Origin: Sphingosinicella sp041621755
GTDB lineage: Bacteria > Pseudomonadota > Alphaproteobacteria > Sphingomonadales > Sphingomonadaceae
Length of the DNA stretch: 13,178 nt
Direction: 5' to 3'
Assembly (NCBI GenBank): GCA_041621755.1
Contig: JBFKAE010000088.1
Location: 1-13,178 of the forward strand
A program made the translations under genes and the position numbers. The notes beneath the pieces are model-generated. The model saw only the letters and a list, made by a program, of their open reading frames with translations, had not been told where the DNA came from and searched no databases. Within the stretch, counting starts at the first letter, position 1, and each line of letters opens with the position of its first letter. This document shows positions 7,580 through 13,124 of the stretch, in pieces.

Positions 7580-7682
7580 GCTTTGTTAACCCTGTATCCA
7601 ATTGTTATCGCGTATTTTATTGCTTTAAGAATCATGATGAATATACCCGTGCAACGCAGACCGAGGGGAGCTAGCAGGATTC
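7580..7682. promoter_or_regulatory. Divergent promoter region between cmk and wecB
   Basis: The 103-base AT-rich gap lies between two genes read outward from it, so it should carry promoters for both. Weak candidates are TTGCTT-16-TATACC toward wecB (about 7621-7648) and TTGCAC with a T/A-rich downstream element toward cmk. Two GANTC sites (7629-7633 and 7678-7682), the recognition sequence of the alphaproteobacterial CcrM methylase, lie in it. A GAGGGGAG motif (7663-7670) is the likely ribosome-binding site of wecB, 12 bases before its GTG. Confidence 0.45.
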
Positions 7683-8816
7683 GTGGTAGAGCGTAAAGGA
7701 AAGCGGTCATCCGCCGGCAAGATCCTTGTCGTTGCAGGCACACGACCTGAGGTTATCAAGCTGGCGCCGGTCATCCACGCGCTTGGCATCGCCGGACTGC
7801 CGCCGCGCATTTGCGCGACCGGGCAGCACGACGAGCTTGCCAATGACGCCTTTGCCCAATTCGGGATTATGCCGCATATCTGTCTCGACCTGATGCGGCA
7901 TGGCGAACGGCTGAGCGCATTCAAACGCCGTGCGACGGCAGCTCTGGCGCGCGTTATAGAAGAAGAGCAGCCCGACTGGGTCATCATTCAGGGCGACACG
8001 GGTTCGGCGCTGTGCGCGACAATCGCTGCACACGAGGCCGGTGCCAAGATCGCCCATGTCGAGGCAGGCCTGCGCAGCTTCAACTGGCGCGCGCCCTTCC
8101 CCGAAGAACTTTACCGGACAAAAATCACCAGTCTCGTCGATCTGCATTTTGCGCCAACACACGGCGCGCGCGCCAATCTGATCGCGGAAGGCGTCGCACC
8201 CGACCGCATCGAAGTCACCGGCAACAGTGTTGTCGATGCCTTGCGCTGGATCGAGACACATGTCGCTGTCGACGAAACCGGGCGAATGGATGCCACAAAG
8301 CGAATCATCGTCACAACGCACAGACGAGAAAACCGCGGGTCGCGCATGGCTGAAATCGTCAAGGCCCTCACCCGTCTTGCCCAACGCGCGGATATACATC
8401 TTACCATTCCGGTGCATCCCGGCGTCAGGCGCGATGTCTTCGCGACACTTGAAGGCCAGGAACATGTCAGGCTTTGCGCGCCTCTGCCTTACGCGGAATT
8501 TATAGGGATGCTTGCCAACGCGCATCTCGTCATCACCGATTCAGGTGGCATGCAGGAGGAGGCCTGCGCACTTGGCATCCCGACGCTGATCACACGCGCA
8601 AATACCGAACGGCCCGAAGTTATCGAGGCGGGCACAGCACGGATCATCGGCACAAGCGCCGATGCAATTTTCGATGCGGCGTGCGACCTGCTCGACAATC
8701 CGGGCAAACGCGCCCGCATGGCGCTTGCGTCGACGCGAATCGGCGATGGGCGCGCGGGATTTCGCATCGCGCGACGGCTTCGCGATGAAATCGAACGCAA
8801 CAATCTTGCGGCCTGA
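7683..8816 (+). CDS. wecB: UDP-N-acetylglucosamine 2-epimerase (non-hydrolysing)
   Basis: Interconverts UDP-GlcNAc and UDP-ManNAc, a precursor for surface polysaccharides, in the cytoplasm. It has 377 residues, a normal family length, with a GT-B-like fold. The motifs appear in the right order: GTRPEVIKLAP (19-29, with R21), TGQH, IIQGDTGSA, HVEAGLRS, PFPEELYR, GNSVVDAL, TTHRREN, PVHPGVR, ITDSGGMQEEA and ANTERPEVIEAGT. The catalytic aspartate, glutamates and histidine of the family are all in place. The only usable start is the GTG at 7683. No glycosyltransferase or ManNAc dehydrogenase gene lies alongside, so the pathway it serves is not shown. It stands alone on the plus strand between the minus-strand genes aroA and cmk. 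Confidence 0.94.
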   Translation: MVERKGKRSSAGKILVVAGTRPEVIKLAPVIHALGIAGLPPRICATGQHDELANDAFAQFGIMPHICLDLMRHGERLSAFKRRATAALARVIEEEQPDWVIIQGDTGSALCATIAAHEAGAKIAHVEAGLRSFNWRAPFPEELYRTKITSLVDLHFAPTHGARANLIAEGVAPDRIEVTGNSVVDALRWIETHVAVDETGRMDATKRIIVTTHRRENRGSRMAEIVKALTRLAQRADIHLTIPVHPGVRRDVFATLEGQEHVRLCAPLPYAEFIGMLANAHLVITDSGGMQEEACALGIPTLITRANTERPEVIEAGTARIIGTSADAIFDAACDLLDNPGKRARMALASTRIGDGRAGFRIARRLRDEIERNNLAA

Positions 8817-8836
8817 TAGCAGCGGGGCCCCAAGGC

Positions 8837-8854
8837 AATGCGCCCCGGCGCATT
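8837..8854 (+). terminator. Hairpin after wecB, weak terminator candidate
   Basis: The inverted repeat AATGCGC / GCGCATT (8837-8843 and 8848-8854) gives a 7-bp stem with a 4-base loop about 20 bases after the wecB stop. No T-run follows, so intrinsic termination is doubtful. The neighbouring GGGGCCCC palindrome (8824-8831) may add structure. Confidence 0.35.
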
Positions 8855-8932
8855 AGAAGTCTGCCAGCCAAACCCTGCCATCAACTGCTTGTAATATTGA
8901 ATTTATTTTCATGATCTGACATTTTTCCGGGC

Positions 8933-8983
8933 GTTAACCATCTATTGCCCTTCACAAGAGTTAACGATCTGTTAACCTTAACG
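8933..8983 (+). promoter_or_regulatory. TTAAC-rich control region with a perfect CtrA box (8961-8976)
   Basis: The sequence TTAACGATCTGTTAAC at 8961-8976 matches the full CtrA consensus TTAA-N7-TTAAC exactly. Around it, GTTAAC occurs at 8933, 8960 and 8971, and CTTAACG at 8978-8984. GTTAACCATCT (8933) and GTTAACGATCT (8960) differ at a single base. CtrA is the cell-cycle response regulator of alphaproteobacteria. The box ends 8 bases before the ATG of the small membrane-protein gene, which is closer than expected for an activator site at -35, so repression or a start further downstream is possible. The match is seen; binding is inferred. Confidence 0.65.
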
Positions 8984-8984
8984 A

Positions 8985-9128
8985 ATGTTCAGATATTTTC
9001 ATCCAGTCCGTACATTCGGACAGCGTGGTAACGTCGCGCAGACTTCGGGCGCGATTTCGGATGATCTGAAATTCTTTATCGGCGCCTATATCGTTGGCAC
9101 CGCGTTCGTGCTCACCTATCTCGCCTGA
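8985..9128 (+). CDS. Small single-pass membrane protein of unknown function (47 aa)
   Basis: This is a short open frame starting at an ATG (MFRYFHPVRTFGQRG) and ending with TGA at 9126-9128. The N-terminal 27 residues are polar and basic and include GNVAQTSGAISDD. Residues 28-47 (LKFFIGAYIVGTAFVLTYLA) form one hydrophobic segment that ends the protein, as in a tail-anchored or small inner-membrane protein. Its last 13 bases overlap the 3' end of aroA tail to tail. Support for it being real comes from the perfect CtrA box just upstream, the protein-like composition and the lack of another explanation for this stretch. Against it, no Shine-Dalgarno sequence precedes the ATG. I do not recognise the family with certainty; the sequence resembles short hypothetical proteins of sphingomonads. 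Confidence 0.65.
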   Translation: MFRYFHPVRTFGQRGNVAQTSGAISDDLKFFIGAYIVGTAFVLTYLA

Positions 9129-10432
9129 GCGCCAAGCCCCCGCATAAGCGCGGCAAATCCCGGAAAGCTGGTCTCAATCGGTCGCGCATCATCGACAATG
9201 ATCGGTGCACGCGCATGAAGGCCCAGCACGGCAAAGCTCATCGCGATGCGATGATCGAGATGGCTTTCGACCCGCGCCGCGCCCGGCACCGGCGCGCCGC
9301 CAGTGCCGTGAATAATGATGCCATCAGGCAAGAGTTCAAGCGCCACACCGCAAGCCTTCAAACCCGCAGCCATCACCGCCAGCCGATCCGATTCCTTGAC
9401 GCGCAGTTCTTCAAGCCCGCGCATGATGGTCGTCCCTTCGGCAAAAGCCGCAGCCACCATGAGGATCGGATATTCATCGATCATGCGCGGCGCAATTGCA
9501 GGATCGATTTCTACCCCGCGTAGAACCGCATGACGCACATGAAGCGTTGCGACCGGCTCGCCGCTCGCCTCCGCAGCATCAAGGGCATTGACTGCACCGC
9601 CGAGCGCCAGAAGCGCATCGAGAATGCCCGTGCGCGTCGGGTTCATCCCGACATTTTCGATTCTTACATCGCTTCCCGGAACAATCGTCGCCGCCACCAT
9701 AGGAAAGGCCGACGAGGAAATATCACCCGGAACGGTCAATATCTGGGGCTTTAATTCCGCCTCTCCACGTATCGAGATCTGTCGCGCACCGTCGCCAATG
9801 TCCTCGACCCTAATATCCGCGCCAAAGCCTTTCAGCATCCGTTCGCTATGATCGCGTGTCGGAACATCCTCGATAACGCGCGTGATGCCCGGCGTGTTGA
9901 GTCCGGCCAGAAGGACAGCCGACTTCACCTGCGCAGAGGCGACGGGCAAGCGATACGTGATCGGCATGGCGGGCAGCGCACCGACGATGCGCAGCGGTAG
10001 GCGGTCACCCGTCGCGCCACTGCCCGAAAACGCCGCGCCCATTTGCGACAAGGGCGTTATGATCCTTTGCATCGGTCGCCGCGATAGCGAGGCATCGCCG
10101 GTCAGCGTCACGCTGATATCATGGCTGGCGATCAAACCGGACAGCAACCGCGTGGACGTACCGCTATTTCCCATTTCAAGCGTGGTTTCAGGCTGGAGCA
10201 ATCCGCCAACGCCAACGCCATTTACATGCCAGCGCCCGTCCTTGCGCGCGATTCTGGCGCCCATTGCGGTAAGTGCATGGCCGGTGGCGACGACGTCTTC
10301 GCCTTCAAGCAGGCCATCGACAATCGTCTCGCCAACAGCAAGCGCGCCAAGCATCAGCGCACGATGCGAGATCGACTTGTCGCCGGGCACCCGGCAGGTT
10401 CCCGACAGGCTCGCAGACGTCGTCAGCGACAA
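9116..10432 (-). CDS. aroA: 3-phosphoshikimate 1-carboxyvinyltransferase (EPSP synthase), class II type
   Basis: Transfers the enolpyruvyl group of PEP to shikimate-3-phosphate, the sixth step of the shikimate pathway to chorismate. The 438 residues fold as two domains of the EPSPS/MurA type. PGDKSISHRALM (16-27, K19), ASAQVKSAVLLAGLNTPG (165-182, K170), TRDHSE (192-197), GMNPTRTG, MIDEYPIL and ELRVKESDR are present. The RxHxE and NxxR elements mark class II enzymes such as Agrobacterium CP4. The loop that is GNAAT in CP4 reads GNSGT here (88-92), with glycine (G91) in place of the CP4 alanine. The start is a TTG at 10432, the only conventional start codon close to the conserved N-terminus; no clear ribosome-binding site supports it. 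Chorismate from this pathway feeds the tryptophan genes at the other end of the window. Confidence 0.95.
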   Translation of the reverse strand: MSLTTSASLSGTCRVPGDKSISHRALMLGALAVGETIVDGLLEGEDVVATGHALTAMGARIARKDGRWHVNGVGVGGLLQPETTLEMGNSGTSTRLLSGLIASHDISVTLTGDASLSRRPMQRIITPLSQMGAAFSGSGATGDRLPLRIVGALPAMPITYRLPVASAQVKSAVLLAGLNTPGITRVIEDVPTRDHSERMLKGFGADIRVEDIGDGARQISIRGEAELKPQILTVPGDISSSAFPMVAATIVPGSDVRIENVGMNPTRTGILDALLALGGAVNALDAAEASGEPVATLHVRHAVLRGVEIDPAIAPRMIDEYPILMVAAAFAEGTTIMRGLEELRVKESDRLAVMAAGLKACGVALELLPDGIIIHGTGGAPVPGAARVESHLDHRIAMSFAVLGLHARAPIIVDDARPIETSFPGFAALMRGLGAQAR

Positions 10433-10647
10433 TGAAAAATTGGCGGCATCTTGGCTCGACAGGGCTCGTACTCCGGCTTTAAAACTGATCGGCGAAGCGG
10501 GACGCTTTTCCGATGTACGCGGCGCGCGCGCGATATAGGTTTTGACAGCGCGCCCGCGTCATGGCAAGGCACCGCCCGCACGTAGCTCGCGCCCCGGCCT
10601 ATATGGCGCAGGGTCTGAACAGGCTACAGAAATTTAAGATTCGGAGA
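10433..10647. promoter_or_regulatory. Divergent spacer between aroA and the TIGR02300 gene
   Basis: The 215-base region lies between two genes read outward. A TTGACA hexamer occurs on the plus strand at 10542-10547, but no matching -10 follows at 16-18 bases. A plus-strand open frame begins at 10561 in phase with the downstream gene; its extra 29 residues are Arg/Ala/Pro-rich and not like the family, so I treat it as non-coding. A GATTC (GANTC) site sits at 10638-10642. Confidence 0.4.
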
Positions 10648-10974
10648 ATGACGTTGATAAAGCCCGAATGGGGAACGAAGCGGACCTGCCCCAAATGCAG
10701 CACGCGCTTTTACGATCTTGGCAGTGATGATCCGGTGACCTGCATCGAATGCGGTGAAGCCTGGGAGCCCGAGCCGATTCTGAAGTCGAAACAGCCGCTG
10801 CCATTCGAAGTCGCAAAGAAAGAAGCCGATGGCGAAGGCGCCGACGACGATGATGATGATCTCGACGTCAGCGTCGATGACGCGGAAATCAATCCCGACG
10901 ACGAAAACGACCTGGGCGGTGACGACGACCTTTCGGAAGTCGCCAAAACCAAGGAAAGCGACGACGACGTTTAA
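10648..10974 (+). CDS. TIGR02300-type zinc-ribbon protein with acidic tail
   Basis: A short conserved alphaproteobacterial protein of unknown function, 108 residues. The N-terminus has the family signature KPEWGTKRTCPKCSTRFYDL and a four-cysteine zinc ribbon (C14, C17, C32, C35: CPKC and CIEC). The middle part WEPEPILKSKQPLPFE is typical. From about residue 64 the protein is a strongly acidic, low-complexity tail (runs of Asp ending in ESDDDV), probably disordered. The start is debatable. The ATG at 10648 has GGAG only one base before it, whereas a TTG at 10654 has the same GGAG at 7 bases and would give the N-terminus MIKPEWGTKR. The gene is divergent from aroA and precedes tRNA-Ala. A nucleic-acid or protein-binding role is possible but unproven. 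Confidence 0.88.
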   Translation: MTLIKPEWGTKRTCPKCSTRFYDLGSDDPVTCIECGEAWEPEPILKSKQPLPFEVAKKEADGEGADDDDDDLDVSVDDAEINPDDENDLGGDDDLSEVAKTKESDDDV

Positions 10975-10996
10975 AGCGCATTGCCGGGCGGGTCCC

Positions 10997-11020
10997 GTGC
11001 AAGCGCGCAAGCTCTTGCAC
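10997..11020 (+). other. Hairpin with GCAA tetraloop upstream of tRNA-Ala
   Basis: GTGCAAG (10997-11003) pairs with CTTGCAC (11014-11020). After one C/T mismatch, two further GC pairs close a GCAA loop of the GNRA type (11007-11010). No T-run follows. It lies 22 bases after the stop of the zinc-ribbon gene and may end or protect that mRNA. Confidence 0.4.
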
Positions 11021-11041
11021 TCGAACCATGCTCTGGCGTAA

Positions 11042-11064
11042 ATGCTGGCCCGAACGGGCAGCAT
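11042..11064 (+). other. Second hairpin directly before tRNA-Ala
   Basis: ATGCT (11042-11046) pairs with AGCAT (11060-11064) and GCCC (11048-11051) with GGGC (11056-11059). A bulged G separates the two stems and GAAC forms the loop. It ends 4 bases before the tRNA 5' end. It may be part of the precursor leader or a terminator-like element; no T-run is seen. Confidence 0.35.
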
Positions 11065-11068
11065 GTGT

Positions 11069-11144
11069 GGGGCCGTAGCTCAGCTGGGAGAGCGCTACGA
11101 TGGCATTGTAGAGGTCAGGGGTTCGATCCCCCTCGGCTCCACCA
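11069..11144 (+). tRNA. tRNA-Ala (anticodon GGC)
   Basis: The 76-base cloverleaf is complete. The acceptor stem GGGGCCG pairs with CGGCTCC and contains the G3:U70 pair that is the alanine identity element. The D arm is GCTC-AGCTGGGA-GAGC. The anticodon loop ATGGCAT carries GGC, which reads GCC. The T arm is AGGGG-TTCGATC-CCCCT, and CCA is encoded (11142-11144). A weak promoter candidate (TTGCAC at 11015, TAAATG at 11039, spacing 18) lies upstream. A tyrosine integrase gene starts 155 bases downstream, so the 3' half of this tRNA is the probable integration target. Confidence 0.98.
11118..11144 (+). other. Probable attachment core (attL) in the 3' end of tRNA-Ala
   Basis: P4-type integrases commonly recombine at the 3' end of tRNA genes and restore it with the element's own copy. 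The T arm and acceptor 3' strand here are followed at once by lower-GC, non-coding DNA and then int, pointing away from the tRNA. The second copy (attR) is not in the window, so the exact core boundaries cannot be seen. The bounds given are the T-arm to CCA segment. Confidence 0.5.
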
Positions 11145-11257
11145 AAATTTGATCCGATACCGTCCGGATCAGTCCAAATATCATAATTTTATCATTTAGT
11201 TGTTGACGTAATGCGTCCGAACCTCTCTCACTCTGTCCATACAAATCCAGCGTGCCA
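11145..11257. other. Non-coding attL-proximal region of the integrated element
   Basis: No gene is visible. The region starts with an inverted repeat TGATCCG / CGGATCA (11150-11156 and 11165-11171) just after the tRNA and continues as AT-rich sequence. TTGACG (11203-11208) resembles a -35 hexamer but lacks a good -10 at the right distance. It probably carries the int promoter and binding sites for accessory factors. Confidence 0.4.
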
Positions 11258-11297
11258 TGGGGGCACTTTGGGGGCGTTGACAGGAAGGACTGGGGGC
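11258..11297 (+). repeat. Three TGGGGGC direct repeats, helically phased, at the int start
   Basis: TGGGGGC occurs at 11258-11264, 11269-11275 and 11291-11297. The start-to-start distances are 11 and 22 bases, one and two DNA turns, so all copies face the same side of the helix. The third copy ends one base before the TTG start of int, and the interval between copies two and three carries the ribosome-binding sequence AGGAAGGA (11283-11290 region). The arrangement suggests arm-type integrase binding sites that also let the protein control its own expression; the repeats are seen and the role is inferred. Confidence 0.6.
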
Positions 11298-11298
11298 A

Positions 11299-12582
11299 TT
11301 GTCGCTAACAGATCTCAAGGTGCGGACCGCAAAGGCGAAGGCAAAGCCCTATAAGCTTGCCGATTCCGGCGGACTTTATCTGTACGTGACGGGTACGGGT
11401 TTCAAATCCTGGCGTCTTAAATTCCGATTGGGCGGCAAGGAACGCCGTCTGACCTTCGGCGCCTATCCTGAGGTATCGCTGACCGAAGCGCGCAACTGCC
11501 GCGACGACGCTCGTCTGGCTCTACGCGAAGGCCGCGATCCAGCGCTTTCCGCAAAACGCCGAAAGCTCGTCGGGAGTGAGTCTGGCGGCACGCCAACGTT
11601 CGAGGCTGTAGCACGTCGCTGGCACAAGCTACAGACACCGCGCTGGACCGAGGTGCACGCGGTAGATGTACTGCGCAGTCTCGATCGTGATGTGTTCCCT
11701 CAGCTTGGCGCGTTTCCGATTGGCGATATTGATGTCCCGCTTGTTTTGGCAATCTTGCGACAGGTAGAAGCGCGCGGCGCGATTGAAACGGCAAAGCGGC
11801 TCCGGCAGAGAATATCTGGCGTCTTCGGGCTCGCCATCTCTGAAGGTCTCGTGACAAGCAATCCAGCATCCATCGTTGCGGGCGCTTTGCAACCGCTGCG
11901 CCGAACGGGCCGTCAGCCAGCCTTGACCGATCTTGACGCCTTAAAAGAGCTGCTGAGCCAAGTCGAAGCCGCAGATGCCTATCCCGGAACCAAACTCGCT
12001 TCCCGCTTGCTCGCACTTACCGTCGTTCGTCCAGGCGTACTGCGCGGTGCGCGCTGGGAGGAGTTTGAAGGCATAGACTGGCAGACCGGTGACGCAGATG
12101 GCGCACTCTGGCGCGTGCCCGCCCAGCGCATGAAGCTCCGCCTGGAGCGTAAAGACGACGACACGTTCGATCATATCGTGCCGCTGTCAGATCAGGCGAT
12201 TGATGTCCTTAAAACTGCGCGGACTTTGAGCGGACATCGTGACCTTGTATTCCCGAGCATGCGTCATGCGCACCAGCCGCTTAGCGAGAACGCGATCGGC
12301 TATTTATACAATCGCGCCGGTTATCATGGCCGTCACGTCCCGCATGGCTGGCGCGCGGCGTTCTCGACCATCATGAATGAACGCGCGGAACGTGCGGGTC
12401 GTGCCGGCGACCGCCAGATCATCGAACTCGTGCTCGCGCACGAACCCATAAACAAAGTCGAGAGTGCCTATAACCGCGCGGCGTTCCTGGACAGACGGCG
12501 CGAGCTGCTTACAGACTGGGGTGCGCTCATCAGCAAGGATCAGAAAGCGCCGATTGATTTTATTGGCTGGAGAACAAAATGA
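11299..12582 (+). CDS. int: P4-type tyrosine recombinase/integrase
   Basis: Site-specific recombinase of the element inserted at tRNA-Ala. The 427 residues show the three-part plan of P4-type integrases. There is an N-terminal arm-binding domain (about 1-90, with LADSGGLYLYV, KSWRLKFRLGGKERRLTFGAYPEVSL and REGRDP), a core-binding domain (about 100-195) and a catalytic domain. The catalytic set is complete: R244 in VVRPG, probably K279, H349 and R352 in HGWR, H381 in LAHEP and the nucleophile Y391 in SAYNRAAF. The usual VRPGEL reads VRPGVL here. The TTG start at 11299 is supported by AGGAAGGA upstream and by the family N-terminus. The gene points away from the tRNA and overlaps the next gene by 4 bases (ATGA). 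It appears functional. Confidence 0.96.
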   Translation: MSLTDLKVRTAKAKAKPYKLADSGGLYLYVTGTGFKSWRLKFRLGGKERRLTFGAYPEVSLTEARNCRDDARLALREGRDPALSAKRRKLVGSESGGTPTFEAVARRWHKLQTPRWTEVHAVDVLRSLDRDVFPQLGAFPIGDIDVPLVLAILRQVEARGAIETAKRLRQRISGVFGLAISEGLVTSNPASIVAGALQPLRRTGRQPALTDLDALKELLSQVEAADAYPGTKLASRLLALTVVRPGVLRGARWEEFEGIDWQTGDADGALWRVPAQRMKLRLERKDDDTFDHIVPLSDQAIDVLKTARTLSGHRDLVFPSMRHAHQPLSENAIGYLYNRAGYHGRHVPHGWRAAFSTIMNERAERAGRAGDRQIIELVLAHEPINKVESAYNRAAFLDRRRELLTDWGALISKDQKAPIDFIGWRTK

Positions 12583-13079
12583 GCAAGCACCCCGACAAAG
12601 CAAATGAATCACCTTCGGAGCGCCACAAGCGTTTGGAAGCGACGAAGGCGCAAATGGCCGAACCCATCGAGTCACTCAGCCACGTCCAGAGTCTCGTCGA
12701 TGCGGCACAATTCGCCGAAAGCCCGGTCACGATCCTGGACAGGTTTCTCGAAGAATATATTCGCGATCCCAATGATATTCCCCGTCATATCATCGATGCG
12801 CTTTCCGAACGGATTGTCGACTTCTTTGCGAACACTACACTTGATGCCGCTTTTGGCGGTCAAACCCAGCGCCAGCTCCAAGCTATTATGCGTGCGCGGG
12901 ATGTCGATGACACGGTGTTCACTTATGTTTTTGAGCGGAAGCACGACCCTAAAAAGCGGTCGGAAGACGTGATTGATGAAATCGCAGAAGGGTTGGAAGA
13001 ATCCGACGAAACTGTCCGCAAGCGCCTGCGCGAAGGTGGGCCGCGCGGACGTAGAAAACAATCAAAGCCAGTCCTGTAA
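12579..13079 (+). CDS. Protein of unknown function, coupled to int, possible C-terminal HTH (166 aa)
   Basis: I do not recognise this protein. Its ATG overlaps the int stop (ATGA), so the two are probably translated together. The N-terminal 30 residues are charged and helical (SERHKRLEATKAQM). The middle (about 45-120) is predicted by eye to be mostly helical, without signal peptide or membrane segment. Residues 129-152 (EDVIDEIAEGLEESDETVRKRLRE) look like a helix-turn-helix, and the end is very basic (GGPRGRRKQSK). A DNA-binding helper of the integrase (directionality factor or regulator) would fit, but this is an inference from position and composition. The TAA stop falls just at the border of a transposase remnant, so the native C-terminus may have been altered. 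Confidence 0.75.
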   Translation: MSKHPDKANESPSERHKRLEATKAQMAEPIESLSHVQSLVDAAQFAESPVTILDRFLEEYIRDPNDIPRHIIDALSERIVDFFANTTLDAAFGGQTQRQLQAIMRARDVDDTVFTYVFERKHDPKKRSEDVIDEIAEGLEESDETVRKRLREGGPRGRRKQSKPVL

Positions 13080-13124
13080 CGAGGCCCGAATAATGTCACG
13101 CCCGCCGATGCCTACTTCGGCAGG
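13078..13124 (+). pseudogene. Frameshifted scrap of a DDE (IS3-type) transposase C-terminus
   Basis: Reading 13078-13086 gives NEA and, one phase shifted, 13089-13124 gives NNVTPADAYFGR. Together they resemble the (Y)HEALxNLTPADVYFGR segment near the C-terminus of many IS3-family transposases with an rve integrase core. A single missing base around 13087-13088 separates the two phases. Beyond FGR the usual basic tail is not recognisable in any frame up to the window end. The match is short and made from memory of the family, so the confidence is moderate. Confidence 0.5.

Noticed and set aside
7707..8525. Long minus-strand open frame opposite wecB
   Set aside because: It lies wholly within wecB, has unlikely composition (many Cys, Arg and His) and no recognisable domain.
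10542..10547. TTGACA as a plus-strand -35 for the TIGR02300 gene
   Set aside because: No acceptable -10 hexamer follows at 16-18 bases.
10561..10647. 29-residue N-terminal extension of the zinc-ribbon protein
   Set aside because: It is not family-like (Arg/Ala/Pro-rich), and the family signature begins only after the ATG at 10648.
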